The position numbers and the translations under genes were made by a program. A DNA stretch of 64,000 nucleotides from Dermacentor variabilis (Eukaryota > Arthropoda > Arachnida > Ixodida > Ixodidae). The stretch's first letter is position 1. Every line of letters starts with the position of its first letter. The notes under the pieces are model-generated. The model saw only the letters and a program-made list of their open reading frames with translations. It was not told where the DNA came from and searched no databases. Positions 1 through 10,662 of this stretch are shown here, one piece after another. The stretch spans positions 203,063,750 to 203,127,749 of the forward strand of contig NC_134570.1 in the NCBI RefSeq assembly GCF_050947875.1, given 5' to 3'.

Positions 1-1243
1 TAAAATCACACTTTGTTGTCAACGTGAAACTAGCATTCGACACCCGTTCTGAACTGAACGGCAATTATCCTTTAATCTTTAAAACTCGCTGCCGGTCATA
101 AATTTCTTGGAGCTTAACCTTTACTTTAGCGCTAATTTTCTTGTGCAAGTTAATGTAAAAACGTATTCATCGAAAAAATTGTGTTGCACCAAGCATACAA
201 AGGGCGTCGATTTCTCAGCGGACTTACAGCAGCACGTCTTCATTCCTCGACAACCCTTTCTAAGACTGTGTAATAAGACGGTTGCCAATCCATCCCTATA
301 GAGACGACAACTAAGCAGGTTGGCAACAAAATATGGCATTGTAAAATTTATCTGTGACTGTGTTCGTTCTTGTTCGATTATTGTTTTTGCCGCTGCTCAA
401 ATTATGGCCTGCTTTATGTGATGTTATATGCCTAAGCAGCATTGGGGCTGTTGAGCTCTTCGCGGAGACGCCACCATGAAACAACTAACGTACTTGCGCC
501 AAGGTGTTCAACTTATGCCAAACGGTCGTAGTGCTCGCCAGCACAACATGCACTTGTTTCAGTTACTACACAGTGAACTCCATCATGCATTTTGGAGGTA
601 CTAAACGCTATTGACATTAATAGGTTACGTAATTAGAAAAGACAAGGGCTTGAGGACAATGAAAATTGATTCCAGTGACTAGCGTAAGCGACGCTGGCCT
701 AAGGTGGCAAGCTGCTGCTAAGCTTGCTGACACACAGAAGCAAGAGGAAGCTGCGACGTGGCCAATTTGATAAGAAATAGTCATAAAACAAGAGCGTAAC
801 CACCATGGCATACATTTCAAGAAGACTACCTCAATATCTAGGATACAAATATACAAGTGCCTAGCGTGAAAGCTTTTTGAGTTGACTTGTATATAGGCAA
901 ATAAACTGGTGGAAATAATAGAGAGTTAAAGTAAGTTCTTAAATAATTAACCAGAAGTGCGGGTGCGAGATAATGTAACAAAATAACGAGAGTTCCGTAT
1001 GTCGACTTGACTTTTAGAAGTTTACATTATTTTGGCAATTCCTGCAGGTCTTCGCTACAGTTGGTAAAGAAAGTTTGCCGATTAAGAGATACATGGTAAC
1101 AGCAGACTGTGCCTGATGAGTACAAATATGTCCTATTTTGGTTCATTTCACGTTACTCTTCAAATTTTGCATGAACCGTAAACAGCGCGCAGCCAATATT
1201 ATGATTACTGCAGGGAAAAAGGCTCAATTCATACGGACTGCAC
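1..1243. other. Intronic sequence downstream of the last visible FAS exon
   Basis: This stretch follows the donor site of the exon at 1244-1473 (minus strand), so it is the start of the next intron. I see no protein homology, tRNA-like boxes or clear terminal repeats in it. Confidence 0.6.
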
Positions 1244-1473
1244 CTTTTGCATGACTTCCATGAAGGCCGGTCTGATGCTCTCCATGCACTTGCTGTGAAA
1301 GGCCACGCCTGAGCTGTTCACCTCTCGGACGGAAACGTTTTCAGCCATAAGGTCTTCGACGAATTTGGCTACTGCTTCGGCTGCTCCGGATACAGTAACA
1401 GAGCCCTCTGCGTTGTGGCAAGCTGGCTGTACGCCATCTGGGCAGCGTCTTGTAGCCTCCTCCCACGACAGAC
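1244..1473 (-). CDS. FASN: Fatty acid synthase exon: acyltransferase domain, C-terminal part
   Basis: This exon of 230 bases encodes part of the malonyl/acetyl-CoA transferase (MAT) domain of animal type I fatty acid synthase, which loads acetyl and malonyl groups onto the acyl carrier domain. The translation runs from LSWEEATRRCPDG through ACHNAEGSVTVSG to VAFHSKCMES. The His in the AFHS motif matches the second catalytic residue of the MAT family. The acceptor is tcgtcag just above 1473 and the donor is AAAAG/gtgcag just below 1244. The first two bases (GT) complete a Gly codon begun by the last base of the exon ending at 41661, and 76 whole codons follow. The Met-initiated frame that extends to 1549 is intron read-through. 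Recognition is from knowledge of the family, without a search; domain and splice sites are clear. Confidence 0.93.
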
Positions 1474-4060
1474 CTGACGAAGCAGAGAACCGGAAGAAGT
1501 GATCACGCACTTTTGAGACCGTTGCATCGTATGTCGGTGCCCGTAGCATTCAAGTTCATAGAAGCGACACGAATTCGATAATTTTTCCTCTGATGAGCCG
1601 CAATAATGAACTCCCTGAGTGTTGTCTTCTACTCACCTGTCTCATTTACAGGATCTAAGTTCGGAAATAATAAAGTCACCTTTACATACACTGTAAGCCA
1701 TATATGTCCAACGCAATGACGAAGACAGAAGCTAGAGTTGCTCTACGTAGCACTCAGTTAAAAGCGTAGATGAGGTCAAATTACCGCAATGAGGGGCAGA
1801 GTAAACTCCCACAATCTGGAGGTTTGAAACACGTACTAACTTCGACAAACGGAACGTGAACAATATGGACTAAACTGGAATGCATTATTTCGTTTTTGCT
1901 ATAAAGGATTCGCGTGATGTCAGAATTGCTTTGGCTGGTTCTTTCAGCTGAGATAATCATCTCAAACACAATAGCTACGCTAATACGCTAATGAAAATGT
2001 GTCATTGGCATCTGTATTCCAATAAGAGCACGTCCGCTAATTAAAGCACACATCATTCCCTCACTGTGGCAGGCTTACATTGTTGTTGCTTATTACTGCT
2101 TATAATCATGGGGCGACACATACGCTGTACACGCACAACCATTCCAACGTCTTCAAAACCGGGCAATCACACTAATGAATTTTAGCTGATTCATTCTCGC
2201 CTCATTTCTCACCTCTTTATTAACAACTCTGCAGATTACCGTATCTGCTTCTGTTTAATAGTAAGCTATCGTTTAATACATTTTGTTTCTCTCATTGTTC
2301 CACATATTCAGACAGCCTTCCTTTCGAATGCCTTCTTGCGCAAAACAATACAAAAATATCTCAATGCATTAACCTTGTCTTAGCACACTTACAGCGCAAA
2401 CAAAACGAGAGACGAATAAAGTGACACAAAACACAGGTGCTCACAAGCGCTCTCAACAAAAGCGTCTCTCGCCTTTGCTGTGTTAAATTTGTTACGAAAA
2501 TTAGGTAACAAGCCAGCCCCCATCTTTCTAGCCGTGTCTTCTCTAAACTCCCGTACAATTGTGCAAAATTTCCACATCGCTTCCATGGCATTTCGCTTTG
2601 GTATTGCATCACCGTTAACGTTAGCTAGCCTGCTCGGTTACATCCCACTGAACGCAATATAAAAAAAATCTTGAGAGGAATTACAATTTCACCATTCATA
2701 AAGTTTGCGTTCCTGTATCTCAATATTTCTTGTGCTTTCCTTCGTTAGCGTCCTATTAAGCTATCATGGCTGCGTATAAATTTGCATATCTATTGTTGGA
2801 TGTATAATGTGTTTTTCCCTGCACGAAATTTCATATCGCACATGAGCATTTGTGCTGTTTATGCATCACCATGTCAACTTGTCCTTGTTGGTAATATGCA
2901 GCACGATAAGTCCTTTTGTTCACTGCTAGGTACTTCTACCTTCTTAATCTTGTTTATTTTGTTCCCTATGTAACAGTAACATTTTGCTCGTTATCGCTAT
3001 TTTCCTAATTTATTCACTTCTTTTCCTATTCCTTTCCGTCCAGGTTGCAATTTTGTCTTATGTTGATACTATTACTGCGTGTTGCGCTAATACTCATGTG
3101 TACGCAATAATAACAGGAGGTCCCCTTGAAAGCTTTCACTTTGGGACCTCCTGATGCTTCAAGAAATACGTCCGCGCATTTATGTTTGTGCAAAACGTAA
3201 GTGTAAACTCGAACGTGTCACCTGCGCCGTCAATTACGGCAAGGCACTAGCGGAACAAAATTGCCCTCTGCGTGATATTATTCATGAAGCGTTATTCTAG
3301 TTGATTATTTCTATTTCATGATCCAAGTTCTTACGACAGTAATTGAAACAAAGTTCCATTTATTAGGGGCAACATGACAGTACCGAAATTTTGACGGCAC
3401 CCGTCAGAAGCTCCGACGGCTGAAGCTTGTGATCGCGTGACGCAGCTGCAGTTCTGTGCAGCTGCCGTCACGTGGCAGTGTTGCCCATGGCAACGCCGCC
3501 TTTGCCTGTGCAAATTGAGAGCAAACAGAATTGAGGGAGGCCACTCCTGTTCAAATGACATGGCGTAGAATTCGCTCACCCCAGTCGCGATCTTTTTTTT
3601 CAGGCAGTGGAGCTCAAAAACATACTCCAAAATTGCACCGTAATAGATCGAGCTATACGATGCAAAGCTCATATAATCGACATACAGATGTAAGATAGCA
3701 GCGGATGATACCTATTCAGTACAACATTCGCTTTTCTTGGCTATGTTGTCCCATTACCTCATTCGGTGTGCATTAAAAACACATCCAGCCCTGCGATTCC
3801 TCTACTTATCCTCTTTCAATACTCGCTACTTGAACTTTAATCCCCTGCGACATGGTGCATGGCAAACGATACACTTAGCGCAAATTCTCTGACGCTGTGC
3901 TCGCGCTGGGTCTACCATTGCCGGAACGTTACGTGCCTTGCTTTGTAAATATATCCTCTCGATATAGATACTCCTAGTAACTGCTAGCGGTGGCCGTCAG
4001 CTCACTATAGCACCGGGAACTGAATCTTCGCAGCGGACAGAACAACCCAAAGACCCACGT
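1474..4060. other. Intron stretch without recognised element
   Basis: AT-rich intron sequence with only short random frames. The one structured item is a compact fold-back at 3115-3152: 10-base arms (aggaggtccc and gggacctcct) around a palindromic core (gaaagctttc). No TE protein similarity was seen. Confidence 0.5.
3115..3152. repeat. Small perfect-arm fold-back
   Basis: Ten-base inverted arms at 3115-3124 and 3143-3152 flank a self-complementary decamer at 3128-3137. It could be a miniature fold-back or chance. No target duplication is evident. Confidence 0.45.
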
Positions 4061-4067
4061 GTGTCAG

Positions 4068-4160
4068 CTGCGGGTTGGGCCGTCATACAACAGGAAGTGG
4101 ATAAAATGCTTGGCAGAGGCATAAGTGAGCCCTCGTGCCGGCCTTGGACTCACTCCGTAC
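4068..4160 (+). pseudogene. Short Ty3/gypsy reverse-transcriptase scrap
   Basis: In one frame this stretch reads as QQEVDKMLGRGISEPSC followed by RPW. This is the usual lead-in of gypsy reverse transcriptases (EVDKML..GIIEPS.SPW), just before the first RT block. It ends within about 30 codons and stops before the 2A-bearing LINE. It may be a relic or a segment captured in the LINE 5' end. Identification rests on this motif alone. Confidence 0.45.
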
Positions 4161-4167
4161 AATAGCG

Positions 4168-4226
4168 GGCACGGAAGTAGCATTTGGAGCACCATGGCTC
4201 ATACAGCGCACCTTTCCACTTCGCAG
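4168..4226 (+). repeat. 59-bp direct repeat in LINE 5' region (second copy 4462-4520)
   Basis: The sequence from ggcacggaag to cacttcgcag recurs at 4462-4520 with only a few changes and in the same reading frame. The peptide GSSIWSTMAHTAHLSTSQ therefore appears twice in the ORF1 frame, about 294 bases apart. Confidence 0.9.
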
Positions 4227-4649
4227 GCGATCTTCGCGTTCTTGCTGCTGCTGTGTCCGTGCACTGCGTATTCGGAGTATGACCCTTCGCAACCACTGCT
4301 ACTATCAAGCAAGGCCACAATCTACCAGCAGACCGGCAACTATCTCCACATCGACCCACTACAACTACTGCGCCCAGCCTTCTGCGCACCATCATCGTCA
4401 ACTGTGTCGTCACATCGCAGTGGCAACTTAAGCGGCTGTCCGAGCGTCAGTCCGTTTAGTTGGCACGGAAGCAGCATTTGGAGCACAATGGCTCATACAG
4501 CGCACCTTTCCACTTCGCAAGTCTGTAAAAACTTTCCGCTTTATGCTAAGAAAAGTGATGACCCATTTTTGCTGTTGCTTCCGTGCCAACAAGTGCTTTG
4601 TGAAATTGTCGCAGATTGTTTCTCTATGGCGTTGCTGTTAATGCGTTCA

Positions 4650-4676
4650 GGTGACGTGGAAACTAATCCCGGTCCT
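4650..4676 (+). other. 2A-type ribosome-skipping motif GDVETNPGP
   Basis: The nine codons at 4650-4676 give Gly-Asp-Val-Glu-Thr-Asn-Pro-Gly-Pro, an exact match to the D-(V/I)-E-x-N-P-G-P consensus of 2A peptides. The motif is preceded by a Leu-rich run (MALLLMRS). In known cases 2A separates two products during translation at the Gly-Pro bond. Here that would split the hydrophobic N-terminal part from the coiled-coil ORF1 part. Activity is inferred. Confidence 0.88.
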
Positions 4677-5519
4677 GCTACCCGCACTGAGGCATTACTC
4701 GAGCTGCAGAATTTGCCATCAAACCCTTCTGAGCAGACGGAAGTTCTTTTCCGGCTGTTAAAAGACCTTCAGGCTCGTTCTGTACAATCTGCTAAGGGTC
4801 AGGCCGAGTTGGTTAACGACGTCAAGGCTATTAAGGTTAGTCAAAAGAACATCGAGACCAAAATGGAATGCATCCAGAAAAGATGAGAAAACCTTGAAGA
4901 AAAAACTAATGTTTTAGACCATCTCCATGATGAAATGACTGGCATTCAGGCGTCGGCTCAAGCCCAAACAACTCGGCTTGATTCTTTACTAATGCGCGTT
5001 GACGAACTTGAGGATAGATCGCGACGCAATAACCTCATATTTCATGGCATCCGTGACTCTCGAGAATCGTGGGAACAGTCGGAATCACGCATAAGAGAAG
5101 CACTAACCGATGTAATCGACAGCCTGCCTGACACGGCAATCGAACGTGCTCATCGCATTAGTCCCTACACGCCTAATAAGTGTCGCCCAATTGTTGTTAA
5201 ATTCACCAACACGAAAATAAAAGACACTTTCTATGCGCGCACAGCTGAAAGGAAAGGATATTTCTATCTCCGAAGATTTTTCGCCCGACGCCCGTCACAT
5301 CCGTAAAAAACTAATTGAGTACGCTAAAAGCCAGCCCCAACCATGCCCTTTCCAGTTAAGGCACACCAAACTAATAATGAATAAAAACCAGTTCGTCTAT
5401 GACCCGGCAACAGACACCGTCAACGAGCATGCGCCATATGAACCACGAGATAACGGCGGGCATGCAAATTCCCAGCACGTGCCCAGTTAGGAAAATGTGA
5501 GGGGATGTAGACGAGAATC

Positions 5520-7058
5520 ATGCATCGTATCTGTGTTCTTTACAAATATTCGAAGCATCATGAATAAGCGCACTTCCTTATAATCTGCCTTGGAGACTTG
5601 CACCGCCAACATTTTTGTGCTTACCGAAACGTGGCTACATTCACAGATTCAAGATAACGAAATTCTTCAAACCGCACACCATTTTTCAGTGTATCGTTGT
5701 GACCGTACAATGCGTCAGGGAGGCGGCGTGCTCTTAGCCATTACTAAAGATTGCCCAGCTCAGTGTATTCATGTCAATACTGACCTCGAAACGGTTTGGG
5801 CCATCATTGAAATAAATGACCAGAAGATAATCATTGGTGTTTGTTACCGCCCCCCCAACTTATTCATCTAATTTCGTAAATGAGATGCATGATATCATTA
5901 ATATTGTTACATCTCATCATCCCACATTACCTTTATTTTTGCTTGGCGATTTTAATCTACCGAACACAATATGGAATGCTGAACCTCCAACTTTACACCC
6001 TTTTTCTTCATTAGCCAATGAGTTCTTAGACATGTGCTCTGTCTTTTCACTTTCACAACTTGTTACTCAATCCACACGCACTACCGAATCCGTTGAGAAC
6101 ACACTTGATCTTGTATTAACATCGCGCCCTGACCTAGTTTCCGACATCACCTATTTACCCGGCTTGAGCGACCATGCAGCACTTTCGTTTGACATAAATA
6201 TTTTGCGGCCAAAAACCGGTAAACAATTCAAATATTTTCGAGACTACGCGAAAAGAAATTTTGAAGCCATTAACGCCGAATTATCTGCTTTTATAGACGT
6301 ATTTATGAACAACTTCGACAGCCGTACCGTTCAGACCAACTGGAATATGTTTGCTGCAAAAATTGCTGAACTAACAAACAAATACATCCCACTGCGCACC
6401 ATTGCATGTAATCTAAACGCCCCATGGTACAACATCCGTTTCAAGCGCCTGTCTAATAAAAAGAAACGCCTGCACAAATTAGCCGAACGTTCACCTAGCG
6501 TAAACCGCTGGACCAAATACAATGTGGCGGCAGATGAGTATGTAGCCGCACACAAACAAGCCAACGATCACTTTCTTGGCAATACCTTGCCTTTAATGCT
6601 TAAAACCGACACCAAGAAATTCTGGCGCGTCATTAACCCCAAGGCGGACGAAATGATAACCTTAATCGACAGCTCTGGAAACGTTATTCCAACTAATCAA
6701 TGTGCGTCCGCGCTTAATGATGTTTTCATGCACAACTTTTCATCAACTACACACATTACTCTTCCATCCACTCACGACTGCGATTACCAAACAATGTTTC
6801 CCATAATCATTGAAACAGCAGGCATCGCACCAATTATCTCATCTTTAAAACTCTCTTCGGCTCCAGGACACTATTTAATAAACGCGAAATTTTTGAAAAG
6901 CACTAGCTGTTACTCTTCAATTTTTCTAGCAATGATATTGCAACAGTCGCTAGATAAGGGTTCTTTGCCTGATGAATGGAAGATTGGGAAGGTGATCCCA
7001 CTCCATAAGTCAGGTGACAAGCACTCTCCATATAACTACCGCCCTATCTCGCTCACTT
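5520..7058 (+). pseudogene. LINE ORF2, part 1: AP endonuclease and N-terminal reverse transcriptase
   Basis: The endonuclease begins near VFFTNIRSIMNK (about 5540) after which a frame break leads to 5590-5871 (VLTETWLH, CYRPPN). A second shift in the C-run at 5849-5857 moves the reading to the long frame that ends at 7063. That frame has the endonuclease motifs GDFNLP and SDHAAL and then early RT blocks ending in NYRPISLT. The last six bases before 7063 belong to the inserted element. The enzyme nicks target DNA and primes reverse transcription in intact relatives. This copy is inactive because of frameshifts and the insertion. Confidence 0.85.
7054..7058. repeat. 5-bp target site duplication CACTT (partner 22558-22562)
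   Basis: CACTT occurs directly before TGTGATG at 7059 and directly after CATCACA at 22557. Removing one copy and everything between restores the LINE RT reading frame. Confidence 0.9.
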
Positions 7059-7290
7059 TGTGATGTGTGGTGTGCGACATGGTGCGGTGATCGGGACAGT
7101 CAGGAGCAGACGACAAGGAGTGCACGCGCGAAGGCCAATTCCGTGCTGGAAGGAGAAAAACGACAACGCCGAAGAGCGTCCGGCACGTGAACGCGCGGCG
7201 CAAGAAAAACAACTAAAAGAAGAAAAGCAAACCAATTAGGAAAGACCACGGGGCGTCAGGCAGCCAATCGGAGAATGCCTGATCGGCCAG

Positions 7291-7298
7291 AGAGATGG
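7291..7298. repeat. 8-bp target site duplication AGAGATGG of LINE B (partner 21600-21607)
   Basis: AGAGATGG lies just left of the LINE B 3' end and again just right of its 5' end. Joining the two sides gives a continuous LTR-like unit. Confidence 0.75.
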
Positions 7299-7397
7299 TG
7301 GTGGTGACAACTTTATTGCACACAGGGGAGTTGCGGACACGCAGGTCCTTGGGCTCCGCACGGCCCCACTGCACTCAAACGTTCATGTCCCGGAGGC

Positions 7398-8216
7398 TCA
7401 TGACTCTGGCAGCCCGGCCTGTGGCGTTGGCTTGCTTGGTCGGGTCCTCGGAGCGCAGTAGGGTCTCCCAAGCCTCCCAAGTAGTAAGGTGCTCCAGGCC
7501 CCGCGGGGGAGGATCCGCCGGGCAGAGGAAAAGGATGTGATCGAGAGTGGCTTTGGTGTGGTGGCAGAGAGTACAGGAGGGGTCGGTGTGGACGTGGTGA
7601 TAGCGCGAGCGTATATAAGGGGAAGGTAAGGTGCGTGTTTGGAGCCGCCTAATGTCTGGTGATAATTGTCGAGGGAGGGATGGGGTGGGGAGTAGAGTCG
7701 GCGCTCGGCTTTGCAGGCTTGCGTCAGTTCACTGAATGAATGCATGCGCTCCCGTGAGAACCCTGGATCGGAGGCCGCCGGTGCCCGGTTGAGAGAACCT
7801 CGGGCTAAAGCGTTGGCAGCCTCGTTTCCAGGATTCCCAGAGTGGGCAGGCACCCATATGAGCTCCATGTGGCGGGGCGGGTGTGCAGCGAGGGAGTTCA
7901 GTATGCGAAATGCAGGGACGTGAACTCTCCCGCGAGCAAAATTTAGTATCGCAGTTTTAGAGTCCGATAATATGTACCGGGCCTCCGTGCGCGTAATAGC
8001 TAGGGCAATGGCGGCCTCTTCAGCCTCCTCCGAAGTGGCAGTTGGGGACATGTGAAGGGTGGTAATCGGTTGTACGGAGGGGTTCGTGATGGCAACAACC
8101 GCGTCCTCACCTGTGCATGCGGCATCCACCCACACAGCATCCGGTTCCGTGCCATAGTGTTTGTGGAGCGCCCGTGCGCGAGCTCTGCGGCGGGGTTCGT
8201 GGTAGGTGGGGTGCAT
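7398..8216 (-). pseudogene. LINE B RNase H domain and C-terminus
   Basis: The frame contains VWVDAACTG, then SEEAEEAAIALAI, ILSDSKTAI and WVPAHSGNPGNEAAN. These are the four RNase H blocks with the acidic residues D, E, D and the later D-type position replaced by E in GNEAAN. A Cys-poor C-terminal tail continues to a TGA at 7398. RNase H removes the RNA strand during retrotransposition in this clade. It lies 3' of the RT on the same strand, separated by frameshifts. Confidence 0.85.
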
Positions 8217-8397
8217 GTTTTTAGGGAGAGGTTTAATAAGGAGTTCGCGGTAAATGTGGTAGGGGACCTGGAGCTGTGTGGGATCCGTGGTTGGTATCCT
8301 GATACCGAGGGTGTGTATGATGTGTCTGCCGGTGGTGGTTCTCGCGAGACGTATGTATTGTGTCTGTCGGTGGGCCTCAATAAGCTCACCTATCGTG

Positions 8398-9503
8398 TTA
8401 TGTAGGCCTAGCTGGAGGAGTTTTTCGGTGGAGGTATCTAGAGGTAGGTGTAGGTGTAGGTGTAGGTAGGTGTGTCTTAAATGCTATTCGGATCATGGCA
8501 TCCAGGGTGGAGATTTCTCTGCCCTGGAGTTTAAGGTAGGGGAGCGTGAAGAGAAAGCGGCTGAGGACGAAGGAATGAATGAGACGACAGAGGTCATGCT
8601 CCTTCATACCCCGATGGTGTGCAGAAACTCGGCGGACTAGGTGCGATATCGACACCGCCGTCCGCTTGAGTTTGTGGATGGTGAGTTCTTCCCGTTATTT
8701 TGGATGTGGAGGCCCAGTACCCGGAGAGTGTGTACCTCTGGGATGTACCGGTTTTCCAATGTCACGGTTATAGGGGTGGTGGGGCAGTTTCGGGTTGCGG
8801 GGCGGAGTATGAGGAGCTCCGACTTCTCCGGAGAGCATGAGAGTCCGATACTCCGCGCATGTGTTTGGGTGAGGGTAGCTGCCGACTGCAGAGTATTCTC
8901 TATGTCTCCATCACTGTCATGGGTGGTCCATAGAGTGATATCATCAGCATAGAGTGTGTGCCGAAGGTGAAGGATGGCTTGTAGTTTGCGGGCAAGGGGA
9001 ATGAGAGTGACATTGAAGAGAAAAGGGGAGAGGACCGATCCTCGGGGGGTGCCAATCCCACTAAGGATGTATGGGCGGGATGTGTAGGGAACGAAGTGAA
9101 TTTCGGCTGTGCGGTTCGTAAGGAATGCTTACGTTCACCTATGTTCAAGGGGGAGAGCGCCGCCATTATCGCTCGATGGTCTAGGCGATCAAAGGCCTTG
9201 GAGAGATCCAAGACGAGGACGGCTTTTGTGTGACCCGGTGTGAGGAGGTCGAAAATATCCTGTGTGAGCTGGAGCATGGCGTCCTGTGCCCACAGGTGGG
9301 GACGGAAGCCCACCATGCTGTGCGGCTAGAGGTCTTGCTCCGCCATGAGTTGGGTGAGTCGGGCGAGTGCGACATGCTCCAAAAGCTTGCCCAGGCACGA
9401 GGTTAGGGAGATGAGGCGAAGATTTGCAGGTGTAAGGGGTTTGCGGGGCTTGGGTATGAGTAAGATTTTGGCGTGACGCCAAGATTGCGGAAGGGTGCCC
9501 CCT
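8398..9503 (-). pseudogene. LINE B reverse transcriptase core, frameshifted
   Basis: From right to left the frames give ALPQSWRHAKI, then VGFRPHLWAQDA, VLVLDLSKAFDRLDHRA, a frame change, GSVLSPFLFN, and LYADDITLW with an intact YADD box (near 8936-8947). The thumb follows, with SISHLVRRVSAHHRGMK at 8655 downward. A (PT)n-like minisatellite sits at about 8438-8472. At least three frame changes and one stop (near 9327) break the frame. Confidence 0.82.
9490..9503. repeat. 14-bp target site duplication (partner 13094-13107)
   Basis: GAAGGGTGCCCCCT occurs at both ends of the gypsy insert. With one copy removed, the LINE B RT frame reads through the joint without a gap. Confidence 0.9.
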
Positions 9504-9508
9504 CGAAC

Positions 9509-9748
9509 TTAGCACGAACTTAGCACTGCAAATTGTACGTAATGCAGAAGTCCATCGATGGAAATACGAGCAGTGCACATGGCGATAGGTCGAATGGAGG
9601 CCCCTTGAGCAGCGAGTAGCGTAGGTCCATCATAGGGGGTCGTAACTTTCCGAAGTCGCGAACACAATTCACGGTGGATGACTGAAACACTAGCACCAGT
9701 GTCTATGAAAGCTTCTACTTGTACACCTTCTACTACAACCAATATCAC
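9509..9748 (-). pseudogene. Gypsy aspartic protease (inverted segment)
   Basis: The frame starts near VVEGVQVEAFIDTGASVSVI, with the DTGA active-site box, and ends at QFAVLSSC where the insert meets LINE B. The usual second half with ILG is not here. It appears in opposite orientation at about 10597-10615 (GWDFLS). The enzyme would cut the gag-pol polyprotein. Confidence 0.8.
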
Positions 9749-9819
9749 ATTGCACGGACGCGATGGAGGAATTTCTGTCCTGTCGTTCGATGCAGCTTTT
9801 CCTCCAAAAGCTGCATAAT

Positions 9820-10662
9820 TTAGTTTTCCGGACGACGGTCGGTGAATTGAGAAGCAGGTCTCAGTGGGGACGTAGAGCGGCGAAGTGATGACGGCGAGCG
9901 GCGTCTTGCAGGACGATACGTCTGAGCCGTCTCGGATGTTACAGTAGGCGATGGAGAGCGTCCGCGCAGTGGACCATAAGGACGGCGTTGGTCATGGAAG
10001 CTCCCTAGACGTTGGAAAGTAGCTCCGGGCGAAAAGTCATCGCGTTCGTATATATCATATCCGCGACGCTCGCCTTGCTGGCGCTTGAGGCAAGAACATG
10101 CTATGTGGCCACGATAGCCGCAGTAGTAGCAGATGGCACGAGGAGGACGCCACTGCGGATAGCTGGTTTGGGTAGGTGCGCTGGTAGTCATGGAAGCGAT
10201 GTGGGCCGGTGTTGGTTTAGGAGGCATCGGTGGAACGATGACTGGAGTAGCCGCGGCTACTTGTGCGTACGTTGATGGGGCCCTAGGGGTTAGAGGGTCC
10301 GTGTGCGCTGCACCAGCCATGGACGCCAATTCCTCCTTGATGACGTCTCGCAGATTGGTATCGGAGGCAGGAGAAGGCGTGGGCACTGCGGCTAAGCAAA
10401 GATACTGGAGCTCTGCTCGAATTATTGCGCGTATCATTGCTCGTAATGTAGGGTCGTCGGCGGTTGTGTTTGCAGTGGTGTCTGGCTGCAACCGTACTGA
10501 TTCGAGGTCGTCAAGGCGCTGGCAAGTAGCGACGATATCAGCGACGGTAACAGGGTTCTGGATGGCTAAAGCTAAAGTTCGTGTGCCCAGCAGCTCATAT
10601 TGGGATGGGATTTTCTTTCTACGGCCTCCGCCTCCATCTGCTGTGGGCAACGCGTTCTCCAT
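9820..10662 (-). pseudogene. Gypsy gag with zinc knuckle (inverted segment)
   Basis: The frame of 280 codons ends with a nucleocapsid-like region, CYYCGYRGHIACSC, close to the CCHC pattern, followed by an Arg/Ser/Pro-rich tail. The N-terminal residues up to about codon 18 overlap the inversion joint and probably derive from the plus-strand half. Gag packages the element RNA. The capsid part is truncated at its N-terminus. Confidence 0.72.

Larger units (their letters stand above)
4125..5490 (+). pseudogene. LINE ORF1 (2A motif, coiled coil, RNA-binding-like domain), broken
   Basis: The frame opens at 4125 or at internal Met codons (4194 region). It contains a hydrophobic, signal-peptide-like run (AIFAFLLLLCPCTAYS) and, at 4650-4676, GDVETNPGP. 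After the 2A site comes a coiled-coil-like stretch, then RRNNLIFHG, which resembles the RNA-binding domain of LINE ORF1 proteins. A TGA at 4884-4886 interrupts the same frame, which continues at 4887. A further frame change near 5233-5265 moves the reading to the frame ending at 5490 (KDISISEDFSPD). So it has one nonsense codon and one frameshift. ORF1 proteins bind the element RNA, but this copy could not make the full protein. Confidence 0.75.

Noticed and set aside
4650..4676. 2A motif as a sign of an integrated picornavirus-like sequence
   Set aside because: The surrounding frame is LINE ORF1 followed by endonuclease and RT; no viral capsid, protease or polymerase motifs are present.
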